Both the position numbers and the translations under genes were made by a program. The notes beneath the pieces are model-generated. The model saw only the letters and a program-made list of their open reading frames with translations, searched no databases and was not told the DNA's origin. Shown here one piece after another: positions 18,310 to 27,009 of a stretch of 64,000 nucleotides of DNA; within the stretch, counting starts at the first letter, position 1, and each line of letters opens with the position of its first letter. This stretch comes from JARFVT01 sp036677425 (GTDB taxonomy: Bacteria > Pseudomonadota > Alphaproteobacteria > UBA8366 > Aestuariispiraceae). The stretch is taken from positions 62,001-126,000 of the forward strand of contig JARFVT010000011.1 of NCBI GenBank assembly GCA_036677425.1, written 5' to 3'.

Positions 18310-19444
18310 TAAAGAAGCTCGATCGATAATCATTCAAGTTATCGCAATGGCATCAATTTTTGCTTTTTTTGCATTTATTATACGTAACGCTATGGTTAAC
18401 TTAGATGCAATCGGTAAAGGTTTTAGCTTTGATTTTCTATTTCAACCATCAAGCTATGATATTAATCAACATTTAATCGAATATGATTCAAGATCGCCGC
18501 ATTGGCGCGCCGCATTGGTGGGGATAATAAATACTGGGCTAATTGCATTTTTTGGAATTATTCTTGCCACTATATTGGGTTTTGTTTTTGGTGTTTTACG
18601 CCTATCCAAAAATTTCTTGGCTAATCGTCTTGTTTATTGTTATGTGGAATATATGCGCAATGTCCCCGTATTAATTCATATTTTAATGATACATGCGATT
18701 ATTGTTCATACATTGCCAAAACCAAAAGCCTCTATCAATTTTAGCGACACATATTTTTTAAATAATCGTGGGTTTTACTTGCCTGACCCAACATTTGAAT
18801 CTGGCATGTGGTTGGTCAGCTTAACATTTTTAGCTGGCGTTATATTCACAATATTTTTTTCGCGCCACGCTAAGAAAATTCAAGAAACTACTGGTCGTAT
18901 TCTACCAGTATTTTGGGCTGGTCTTGGTTCAATAATACTTGCGCCAATCGCCATGTTTTTAATAATGGGAATGCCCGTTGAATGGTCGATGCCGGTATTA
19001 AAAGGCTTTAATTTCAAAGGTGGAATGGCATTAAAACCAGAATTTTTAGCGTTATGGCTTGCTTTGTCATTATATACGGCGGCATTTATCGCAGAAATTG
19101 TTCGGGCGGGTATTTTGGCTGTGCCATGGGGGCAAACGGAGGCCGCAAGCGCACTTGGTGTTAATAATAAACGCACATTGCAGTTAATAATTATTCCACA
19201 GGCATTGCGTGTTATCGTGCCGCCATTAACCAGTCAATATCTTAATTTGGCTAAAAACTCGTCATTGGCGATTGCTATTGGCTATATGGATATTGTTGCA
19301 ACGATTGGCGGTATAACATTGAACCAAACGGGGCGTGAAATGGAATGTATGGCGATTGTTTTAATGCTATATTTATCATTTTCGCTATCCATATCAATGT
19401 TTATGAATTGGTATAATAACCGTATAAAATTAGTAGAACGCTAG
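18254..19444 (+). CDS. aapQ: general L-amino acid ABC transporter permease AapQ/BztB
   Basis: A 396-residue inner-membrane permease of the HAAT family. It has eight or so hydrophobic segments, and the conserved EAA-type loop near the C-terminus (GQTEAASALGVNNKRTLQLIIIPQALRVIVPPLTSQYLNLAKNSS) that contacts the ATPase. Its length of about 400 residues with a long extra N-terminal region is typical of AapQ/BztB. ATG 18254 has only a weak ribosome site (ACAGGT), so translation may depend on the small ORF overlapping it. The AapM gene follows after 16 bases. Confidence 0.94.
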   Translation: MSTVESLPPKNSLLQLWHNKEARSIIIQVIAMASIFAFFAFIIRNAMVNLDAIGKGFSFDFLFQPSSYDINQHLIEYDSRSPHWRAALVGIINTGLIAFFGIILATILGFVFGVLRLSKNFLANRLVYCYVEYMRNVPVLIHILMIHAIIVHTLPKPKASINFSDTYFLNNRGFYLPDPTFESGMWLVSLTFLAGVIFTIFFSRHAKKIQETTGRILPVFWAGLGSIILAPIAMFLIMGMPVEWSMPVLKGFNFKGGMALKPEFLALWLALSLYTAAFIAEIVRAGILAVPWGQTEAASALGVNNKRTLQLIIIPQALRVIVPPLTSQYLNLAKNSSLAIAIGYMDIVATIGGITLNQTGREMECMAIVLMLYLSFSLSISMFMNWYNNRIKLVER

Positions 19445-19460
19445 AAGGGAGGCATATAAA

Positions 19461-20618
19461 ATGACTGATTCAACTTTAAATAAAAAATACGAACCTGGAA
19501 TGCATCCTGATTTGCCGCCGCCGGCTGGTACTGTTGGTGTAATCCACTGGATTAAATCTAATATGCTATCCTCGCCAATAAATATTTTTATGACGCTTGT
19601 TACGGCTTATTTAATATATCTTATGTTGCCACCTGCGATAAATTTTCTTTTCATCAATGCGGTATTTGATGCGGCATCGCGCGATGAATGCCGCGCCATA
19701 TCTTCAAGTGGTGCTTGTTGGGCGTGGGTTGGCAAGCGTATTGGTATATTAACTTATGGATTTTACCCCTCAAGCGAATATTGGCGAGTGAATATTGTAT
19801 TTTTTGAACTGATTATTGCTGTTGCTCCTATTCTTTTTCCAAAATTACCGGGGCGCAAATATTTATTGATCCATTCAGCTATATATCCATTAATTGTCGC
19901 AATCATGTTGCTTGGCGGTGATTTTAATTTTCTTTGGTTATTTTCAATTGATACTGGTTTGATGACTGTTTCCACTGATAAATTTGGTGGTATGATGTTG
20001 ACTCTTATCGTTGGGGCAACAGGAATTATATTCTCTTTTCCTATCGGCTTGGTTTTGGCCTTGGGGCGGCAATCTGACTTACCAATATTGAAATATTCAT
20101 GTATTGGCTTCATTGAATTTATTCGTGGTGTACCATTAATTACTTTATTATTTGTTGCATCGACAATGCTTAATTATTTCTTGCCGCCAGGGACACATTT
20201 TGATCTTCTATTGCGGGTTTTAATAATGGTAACCTTATTTTCATCTGCTTATATAGCAGAGGTTATCCGTGGTGGATTACAGGCAATGCCAAAAGGCCAA
20301 TATGAGGCTGCCGATGCCTTGGGGCTCAGCTATTGGCAATCAATGTATAAAATAATTTTGCCACAAGCATTGAAAATTTCAATTCCTGGTTTGGTTAATA
20401 CCTTCATCGGGCTTTATAAGGATTCTACATTGGTGATTGTCATCGCTATGTTTGATTTCCTTGGTATGGTGCGGGCAACCAATGGCGATACAAGTTGGAA
20501 TGGTGTAATTATTGAAGGCTATATTATTGTGGCGTTATTTTTCTTTATCAGTTGTTTTTCCATGTCGCGTTATTCGTTGCATTTGGAAAATAAATTGCAT
20601 ACTGGTCACAAACGATAA
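19461..20618 (+). CDS. aapM: general L-amino acid ABC transporter permease AapM/BztC
   Basis: A 385-residue partner permease to AapQ. The cytoplasmic coupling loop reads GQYEAADALGLSYWQSMYKIILPQALKISIPGLVNTFIGLYKDSTL, as in AapM/BztC, with hydrophobic segments before and after. The segment ISSSGACWAWVGKRIGILTYGFYP in the first third is a subfamily trait. A ribosome site (GGGAGG) lies eight bases before ATG 19461. Overlap-free spacing to aapP is 17 bases. Confidence 0.94.
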   Translation: MTDSTLNKKYEPGMHPDLPPPAGTVGVIHWIKSNMLSSPINIFMTLVTAYLIYLMLPPAINFLFINAVFDAASRDECRAISSSGACWAWVGKRIGILTYGFYPSSEYWRVNIVFFELIIAVAPILFPKLPGRKYLLIHSAIYPLIVAIMLLGGDFNFLWLFSIDTGLMTVSTDKFGGMMLTLIVGATGIIFSFPIGLVLALGRQSDLPILKYSCIGFIEFIRGVPLITLLFVASTMLNYFLPPGTHFDLLLRVLIMVTLFSSAYIAEVIRGGLQAMPKGQYEAADALGLSYWQSMYKIILPQALKISIPGLVNTFIGLYKDSTLVIVIAMFDFLGMVRATNGDTSWNGVIIEGYIIVALFFFISCFSMSRYSLHLENKLHTGHKR

Positions 20619-20635
20619 GTTACGGGAGATAAAAA

Positions 20636-21409
20636 ATGAATAATGAAAATATAAGTAAATTAGAAGTTTCAGATGAAATTGCCATTCAAATTACTAATAT
20701 GCATAAATGGTATGGTGATTTTCATGTGCTGAAAAATATTAATATAACGGTTAAGCGTGGTGAGAGGATTGTCGTTTGCGGGCCTTCTGGTTCAGGAAAA
20801 TCAACCATGATACGCTGTATTAATCGGTTGGAAGAACATCAACAAGGTGATATTATTGTTGATGGTATTGAACTTACCAATGACCTTAAAAATATTGATA
20901 AAATTCGCCGTGAAGTGGGAATGTGTTTTCAGCATTTTAATTTATTCCCGCATCTCACAATTTTGGAAAATTGCACATTAGCACCAATTTGGGTACGTAA
21001 AACCCCAAAGAAAGAAGCCGAAGAAATTGCAATGCATTTTCTCGAGCGGGTTAAGATTCCAGAACAGGCAAATAAATTTCCTGGGCAACTTTCAGGAGGG
21101 CAGCAGCAACGGGTGGCAATCGCCAGATCGCTTTGCATGAATCCACGTATTATGTTGTTTGATGAACCAACATCGGCACTTGATCCAGAAATGATTTCCG
21201 AAGTTCTGGACGTTATGATTGGCCTTGCAGAAACAGGCATGACAATGATTTGTGTTACCCATGAAATGGGCTTTGCTAGAAAAGTTGCAAATCGGGTAAT
21301 ATTTATGGATGAGGGGGAAATTATTGAAGAAAATGAACCAGAAGAATTTTTCACAAATCCGCAAAATGAACGTACAAAATTATTCCTAAGCCAAATTTTA
21401 AATCATTAG
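20636..21409 (+). CDS. aapP: general L-amino acid ABC transporter ATP-binding protein
   Basis: A 257-residue ABC ATPase that powers AapQM. Walker A is GPSGSGKST, the signature is LSGGQQQR, Walker B is RIMLFDEPTSALDPE and the switch His is in CVTHEMGFA. High similarity in pattern to GlnQ-type polar amino-acid ATPases, and the position after aapJQM fixes its partner. A GGGAG ribosome site precedes ATG 20636. The operon closes with a terminator at 21434. Confidence 0.95.
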   Translation: MNNENISKLEVSDEIAIQITNMHKWYGDFHVLKNINITVKRGERIVVCGPSGSGKSTMIRCINRLEEHQQGDIIVDGIELTNDLKNIDKIRREVGMCFQHFNLFPHLTILENCTLAPIWVRKTPKKEAEEIAMHFLERVKIPEQANKFPGQLSGGQQQRVAIARSLCMNPRIMLFDEPTSALDPEMISEVLDVMIGLAETGMTMICVTHEMGFARKVANRVIFMDEGEIIEENEPEEFFTNPQNERTKLFLSQILNH

Positions 21410-21433
21410 GAAATAATTAATATATTTATTAAA

Positions 21434-21463
21434 GGCGGGTGTTATTTAATGCCCGTCTTTTTT
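21434..21463 (+). terminator. rho-independent terminator of the aap operon
   Basis: Bases 21434-21440 (GGCGGGT) pair with 21451-21457 (GCCCGTC), seven pairs including G-U, with a ten-base loop, and run into six Ts. It lies 25 bases after the aapP stop. Confidence 0.8.
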
Positions 21464-21607
21464 AATCAGTTTTTTACTATATATAATTTTATAATTTTAA
21501 TTTTACAAATAAAGCTAATATTTTATACAGATCAAAATTTATCAGATATTGACCAAAAATGCTCAACGGCGTAATAATATATGTATTTGTTTTTTAAGGT
21601 ATAAAAA

Positions 21608-22621
21608 TTGAAATTTTGCAAGATACTTTCAATCTATATTATTATAATTTTTATATATGCAATACCCATATCTCAGGCTAATGATGAACTTAATTTTTTC
21701 CGCATTGCCACGGGGGCATCAACGGAAAATTTATATAGAATGGCTACTGCTATCTCCGCTGGTATTAGCAATCCACCAGATAGTGGCTTGTGTAATGACA
21801 GTGATCAGAAATGTGGAAATGCAGGGTTGGTTGCGGTGGCACAATCAAAATCAGGTGCATTTGCAAATATAAAAGCCATAGCAAATGGGCAAATAGAATC
21901 TGCTATTATTTCTGCTGATGTGGCATTTTGGGCATATAGTGGTCGAGGGCCATTTGGTAATGATAAGGCATTTGACGATTTGCGAGTGATTGCTAACCTT
22001 AGCCCTATTAAAGCCCATATTATAGTTGCAAAAAACTCTCCCTATAAAAAAATAAATGATTTACAAAATGCTAAAATAGCCATCGGCGGTAAAAATACAT
22101 CCAAAAGTCATATGGTGAAAATAATATTAAAGGCAAACGGTCTTAACATTGATGATATGAATTTAATTTACATGCGCCCAGGACCAGCCACCGATGCACT
22201 CACCAGCTCTGCTATTGATGCGATGGCTTTATTTGGTAATGAACCAATTTATGTAATTAAAGATATGATAAAATACGCGAATATACGTATTTTGCCATTT
22301 GATAATATTGCCTTACGGAAAATACAAATGGTCCACCCATTCATTGAACATGCGGAAATAGCCATCAATACCTATGGTAATATTGCACCGATTAAAACAT
22401 TCCAACTTGGTGTGCAATGGGTTGTTAATAAAAATATAGACTCTGAACTGATTTTTGAAATAACAAAAAAATTATGGCAAGGGCAAAGTAAATATATATT
22501 TAATAACGCAAATCCAGACATAAAATTTCCAAATATTAGCGATGCAATTCCATATGGTTATGGCCCGCCATTACATACAGGTGCCAAAAAATATTATAAA
22601 GAAATTGGCCTTTATAAATAA
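21608..22621 (+). CDS. TAXI-family TRAP transporter solute-binding protein
   Basis: A 337-residue periplasmic receptor of the TAXI (TRAP-associated extracytoplasmic immunogenic) family, which in other bacteria delivers organic acids or amino acids such as glutamate to a fused TRAP membrane protein. A signal peptide of about 24 residues ends near SQA. The typical motifs are FRIATGASTENLYRMATAIS, the Asp/Cys-rich CNDSDQKCGNAGLVAVAQSKSG and the IIVAKNSPYKKINDLQNAKIAIGGKNTSK block. The start is TTG 21608 with AAGG upstream. No TRAP membrane gene is next to it; nrdA begins seven bases after its stop. It must therefore use a transporter coded elsewhere, or serve another role. Confidence 0.88.
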   Translation: MKFCKILSIYIIIIFIYAIPISQANDELNFFRIATGASTENLYRMATAISAGISNPPDSGLCNDSDQKCGNAGLVAVAQSKSGAFANIKAIANGQIESAIISADVAFWAYSGRGPFGNDKAFDDLRVIANLSPIKAHIIVAKNSPYKKINDLQNAKIAIGGKNTSKSHMVKIILKANGLNIDDMNLIYMRPGPATDALTSSAIDAMALFGNEPIYVIKDMIKYANIRILPFDNIALRKIQMVHPFIEHAEIAINTYGNIAPIKTFQLGVQWVVNKNIDSELIFEITKKLWQGQSKYIFNNANPDIKFPNISDAIPYGYGPPLHTGAKKYYKEIGLYK

Positions 22622-22628
22622 CAAAGGG

Positions 22629-24494
22629 ATGAATGACGTTGTGGCAATAATTAATAATTTGACTAATGAAATCTGCGACCATGTGCAGAATGAACGTGGC
22701 ATAAATATAGTTATGGATCGAAGCCGCGATAAGTTATTGACCGAATTTGGCAAAGCCACATTGATAGATCGATATTTATTAGAGGGCGAGGGTTTTCAAG
22801 ATATGTTTGCCCGTGTGGCAATGCATTACGCCGATGATAGCCCCCATGCACAGCGAATTTATGAATATATTTCAAAGCTTTGGTTCATGCCATCGACCCC
22901 GATATTATCCAATGGTGGTACCAAACGTGGTTTACCGATATCATGTTTTTTAAACGAGGCTAATGATGATTTACACAGCATAGTTGACATATGGAATGAA
23001 AATGTTTGGTTGGCAGCAAGAGGTGGCGGCATCGGCAGCTATTGGGGTAATTTGCGCTCTATTGGTGAAAAAATTGGCAAGAATGGTAAAACCTCTGGCA
23101 TAGTACCATTCATTTGTGTGATGGATTCTTTGACGCTTGCTATATCACAGGGCAGCTTGCGACGTGGGTCTTCGGCAGCTTATTTGCCCGTTTGGCACCC
23201 AGAAATTGAAGAATTTATTGAATTGAGAAGGCCAACTGGTGGTGATCCAAACAGACGCGCCTTAAATCTACATCATGGTGTCTTGCTGACCGATGATTTT
23301 ATGCGTGCCGTTGAAAATAATGATGAATGGTCATTGATCAGCCCAAAAGATAAATCCGTTATTAGAAAAATAATGGCGCGTGATTTATGGATAAGAATTT
23401 TAACTGCTAGAATTGAAACTGGCGAGCCTTATTGTATTTTTATCGATCATGTTAACCGTGCGATTCCTGAACATCAAAAATTACAGGGCTTGACCGTTAA
23501 ATCATCAAATCTTTGTGCCGAAATAACTCTGCCAACTGGGCTTGATAAAAATGGAAAACACCGCACTGCCGTTTGTTGTTTGGCATCGCTTAATGTGGAG
23601 AAATGGCCAGAATGGGAAAAAAATGACGAGATAATCGATGATATAATGCGCTTTCTTGATAATGTGTTACAGGATTTTATAGATAATGCACCACCAGAAT
23701 TTAACAAAGCTTCATATGCTGCCGCGCGTGAAAGATCGGTTGGGCTTGGGATTATGGGTTATCATTCATTTTTGCAATCGATGAATATCCCAATGGAATC
23801 TGTGATGGCAAAGACATGGAATAAACGTATATTCAAACATATTAGCCAAAAAGCAAATATTTCATCCATATCATTAGCAAAAGAAAAAGAACCATGTCTC
23901 GATGCGGCAGAATTCAATATTGATCAACGATTTTCTAATAAAATAGCAATTGCCCCGACCGCGTCTATTTCGATAATATGTGGCGGCACATCACCGGGGA
24001 TAGAACCAATTGCTGCCAATAGCTATACCCATAAAACATTAAGCGGATCTTTCGTTGTTCGTAATCATTATTTGCAAAGCTTGCTTGTTAAAAAAGGCAA
24101 GGATAATGGTGATATATGGTCGTCTATTGCCGTTAATGGTGGTTCTGTGCAGCATCTAGATTTCTTAAGTGATGATGAAAAAGATGTGTTTAAAACCGCA
24201 TTTGAAATTGATCAAAGATGGTTGATAGGCCATGCGGCTGATCGCACGCCAATGATATGCCAATCGCAAAGTCTAAATCTATTCATTCCTGCCGATATAT
24301 CAAAACGTGATTTGCACCAATTACATTTTCGAGCATGGAAAAAAGGCATAAAAAGCCTATATTATTGTAGATCAAAATCTATTCAACGTGCCGAAGCCAG
24401 CAGTGAATATGAAATTACAGCCAATATGTCGATGATGAATAATGATGGTAATCACAATTTTAATGATTTTGACGAATGCCTATCATGCCAATAG
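22629..24494 (+). CDS. nrdA: class I ribonucleoside-diphosphate reductase, alpha subunit
   Basis: A 621-residue catalytic subunit that reduces ribonucleoside diphosphates. Active-site features: Cys106 in PISCFLN, the SNLCAEITLP loop (Asn, Cys and Glu of the radical site), TAVCCLASLN for the second reducing Cys, and the C-terminal swinging pair in the final CLSCQ. The protein starts close to the catalytic barrel, so the N-terminal ATP-cone domain of about 90 residues is absent and dATP shut-off through it is unlikely. I take ATG 22629; AAAGGG directly abuts it, and GTG 22641 is an alternative with better spacing. nrdB follows after 65 bases. Confidence 0.93.
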   Translation: MNDVVAIINNLTNEICDHVQNERGINIVMDRSRDKLLTEFGKATLIDRYLLEGEGFQDMFARVAMHYADDSPHAQRIYEYISKLWFMPSTPILSNGGTKRGLPISCFLNEANDDLHSIVDIWNENVWLAARGGGIGSYWGNLRSIGEKIGKNGKTSGIVPFICVMDSLTLAISQGSLRRGSSAAYLPVWHPEIEEFIELRRPTGGDPNRRALNLHHGVLLTDDFMRAVENNDEWSLISPKDKSVIRKIMARDLWIRILTARIETGEPYCIFIDHVNRAIPEHQKLQGLTVKSSNLCAEITLPTGLDKNGKHRTAVCCLASLNVEKWPEWEKNDEIIDDIMRFLDNVLQDFIDNAPPEFNKASYAAARERSVGLGIMGYHSFLQSMNIPMESVMAKTWNKRIFKHISQKANISSISLAKEKEPCLDAAEFNIDQRFSNKIAIAPTASISIICGGTSPGIEPIAANSYTHKTLSGSFVVRNHYLQSLLVKKGKDNGDIWSSIAVNGGSVQHLDFLSDDEKDVFKTAFEIDQRWLIGHAADRTPMICQSQSLNLFIPADISKRDLHQLHFRAWKKGIKSLYYCRSKSIQRAEASSEYEITANMSMMNNDGNHNFNDFDECLSCQ

Positions 24495-24559
24495 GCTTTA
24501 TTTTATAACAATAGATATTATGAATATTTAAGATATATCTATATTTGAAAGTTTAATTA

Positions 24560-25519
24560 ATGTCATTATTAGATGCAAGCCCAGTTTACAAACCATTTAA
24601 TTATCCTTGGGCATATGACGCTTGGTTAACACAGCAGCGTATCCATTGGTTACCAGAAGAAGTATCTTTATCGGAAGATGTAAAGGATTGGCATAATAAA
24701 TTAAGCAAGTCAGAGGTTAATTTATTAACACAGATTTTTCGCTTTTTTACTCAAGCCGATATCGAAGTAAATAATTGCTATATGAAACAATATACAAAGG
24801 TATTCCAACCAACCGAAATACAGATGATGTTATCGGCATTTTCTAATATGGAAACCATTCATATCGCTGCCTATTCCTATTTATTGGATACCATAGGCAT
24901 GCCCGACACAGAATATCAGGCATTTCTTAAATATAAGGCGATGAAAGATAAATATGATTATATGCAGAAATGGAATGTGGACACAAAATCCGATATAGCA
25001 AAAACATTGGCGGTTTTTGGCGCATTTACCGAAGGGTTACAGCTTTTTGCATCTTTCGCCATGTTGATGAATTTTCCACGCTTTAATAAAATGAAAGGCA
25101 TGGGGCAGATAATAACATGGTCGGTTCGCGATGAAACATTGCATATGCAATCGATTATAAAATTATTTCATACATTCTTGTCTGAAAATCCTGAAATATG
25201 GACAAAAGAACTGCAACAAGAATTATATGATGCGTGCCGTGCGGTTATTAAACATGAAGATGCATTTATTGATTTGGCATTTGATATGGGCGAAATAGAA
25301 GGATTAAAGGCACAAGAGGTCAAAGACTATATCCGCTATATTGCCGATAGAAGGCTGAAGCAATTAGGGCTTGATGCGATCTATCATATTGGTAAAAACC
25401 CGCTTGGCTGGATGGATGAAATTTTAAATGGGGTCGAACATGCAAATTTCTTTGAAAGTCGTTCTACGGAATATTCAAAGGCATCGACTACTGGCACATG
25501 GGATGAGGCATTTGAATAG
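24560..25519 (+). CDS. nrdB: class I ribonucleoside-diphosphate reductase, beta subunit
   Basis: A 319-residue ferritin-like subunit that makes and stores the radical needed by NrdA. All six expected metal ligands are present: Asp67, Glu98, His101, Glu158, Glu192 and His195. Tyr105 lies seven residues after Glu98, the position of the radical tyrosine (Tyr122 in E. coli), so a tyrosyl-radical subclass is likely and not the Phe-containing Ic type. The C-terminus (SKASTTGTWDEAFE) is the tail that docks on NrdA. ATG 24560. Confidence 0.95.
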   Translation: MSLLDASPVYKPFNYPWAYDAWLTQQRIHWLPEEVSLSEDVKDWHNKLSKSEVNLLTQIFRFFTQADIEVNNCYMKQYTKVFQPTEIQMMLSAFSNMETIHIAAYSYLLDTIGMPDTEYQAFLKYKAMKDKYDYMQKWNVDTKSDIAKTLAVFGAFTEGLQLFASFAMLMNFPRFNKMKGMGQIITWSVRDETLHMQSIIKLFHTFLSENPEIWTKELQQELYDACRAVIKHEDAFIDLAFDMGEIEGLKAQEVKDYIRYIADRRLKQLGLDAIYHIGKNPLGWMDEILNGVEHANFFESRSTEYSKASTTGTWDEAFE

Positions 25520-25623
25520 ATTAGTAGCTTTTAAATTAAGCAAAATTAATCTGCTTTAGCCTTGAAAGATTCAATATTCGTATTAATTAATATAAAATTG
25601 ATTAGATTTAACGGAGAAATAAT

Positions 25624-27009
25624 ATGTCAATATTACAAGCAAGCTTTCGCAAAAAAGCTTTAATTATAATTCCGCTTATTATTGGTATTGCTGTTTTTAT
25701 TCTGATGGTTAAAACAAAAACTTCGCCGCCAAAAATTGAAATGGTCGAAACCGCATATAATGTCCGTGTGGTTAAGGCGACCCATATGGATGTTATCCCA
25801 AATATCAGCGTCCATGCAACGGTCAGCCCTGAAAAAACATGGAATAGTGTCAGCGAAGTATCGGGGCGAATAATTCATATCAACCCTAGATTAAAAAATG
25901 GCAATATAATTAAATCTGGTCGCGAGTTATTGCGGATAGATCCAGTTGATTATCAATTGGCATTATCGCAATTAAGTGCAGAATTTTTAGAAATTAATAT
26001 TCGTGAAAAAAATACTCATGCCTCACTCGCCATTGAAAAACGTAATTTATCACTGTCGGAAAGTAACTTTATCCGTAAACAAAAATTACATAAAAAAGGC
26101 AGCATATCACGAACCAGCCTTGATCAGGCCGAACAAGCCTTATTGATCAATAAAGCATCGGTGCAGAATTTAGAAAATACAATCGCACTTATTCCCGCAG
26201 AACGTGATGTTTTAGCGGCAAAGATTAATCAAGCAAGCCGTGATCTTGAGCAAACAATAATCTATGCACCATTTGATATAAGGGTTGCCAATTTACAGGT
26301 GGAAAATAACGAATATGTCGCATTGGGAAAAAGTCTTTTTAATGGTGATTCTATTGATAAAGTTGAAATATTAGCCCAAGTACCAGTATCGATGATGCCA
26401 TCATTATTATTGGGAAAAATCATCAAAAAAGGACATAATATTAATGGCGATGGCACTGGTATTATTAATGACGATGATAATCAGATAAGTGATCAGCAAT
26501 TAAATTTAATACCTATAGCAAAAACAACGGGGCTAACGGCGAATATATCGATGGAAATGGGTAATAAAATCGTAATATGGCAGGGCGAAGTGGTGCGAAT
26601 TGCCGATACGGTTGATGTTAAAACTCAAACAATTGGTATTATTGTTGCGGTTAATAATCCATATAAAAATATTATACTTGGTGTTAGGCCGCCATTGGTA
26701 AAAGGCATGTTTGTTAAGGTTAATATTAATGGTGCAGCGGTAAAAGGCGCATTGGTTATTCCACGGCTATCCATTCGCCAAGGGGTTGTTAATATTATCA
26801 ATGATAAAAATCGCTTAGAACGCCGTAAAGTCAATGTTATCTTTTCCCAAGGCAATATTAGCATAATAAAAGATGGTATAGATGCCGAGGAGCGCGTGAT
26901 TATTTCTGATCTTATTCCTGCGGTCGATGGCATGCTATTAAATGCTAAAAATGGCGATAATATGGTCAATAAAATGCAACAATCCGCGATTGGGAGTTCA
27001 AGTGAATGA
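25624..27009 (+). CDS. RND efflux periplasmic adaptor (membrane fusion protein)
   Basis: A 461-residue adaptor that links an inner-membrane RND pump to an outer-membrane channel. An N-terminal membrane anchor spans about 12-29. The lipoyl half-motifs flank a helical hairpin (the first includes SGRIIHINPRLKNGNIIKSGRELLRIDPVDYQLAL and the second LEQTIIYAPFDIRVANLQVENNEYV). C-terminal beta-barrel and membrane-proximal domains follow. A GGAG ribosome site lies before ATG 25624. Its stop overlaps the pump start by four bases (ATGA), so the two are translated together. Substrate is unknown and no outer-membrane channel gene is near. Confidence 0.92.
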   Translation: MSILQASFRKKALIIIPLIIGIAVFILMVKTKTSPPKIEMVETAYNVRVVKATHMDVIPNISVHATVSPEKTWNSVSEVSGRIIHINPRLKNGNIIKSGRELLRIDPVDYQLALSQLSAEFLEINIREKNTHASLAIEKRNLSLSESNFIRKQKLHKKGSISRTSLDQAEQALLINKASVQNLENTIALIPAERDVLAAKINQASRDLEQTIIYAPFDIRVANLQVENNEYVALGKSLFNGDSIDKVEILAQVPVSMMPSLLLGKIIKKGHNINGDGTGIINDDDNQISDQQLNLIPIAKTTGLTANISMEMGNKIVIWQGEVVRIADTVDVKTQTIGIIVAVNNPYKNIILGVRPPLVKGMFVKVNINGAAVKGALVIPRLSIRQGVVNIINDKNRLERRKVNVIFSQGNISIIKDGIDAEERVIISDLIPAVDGMLLNAKNGDNMVNKMQQSAIGSSSE

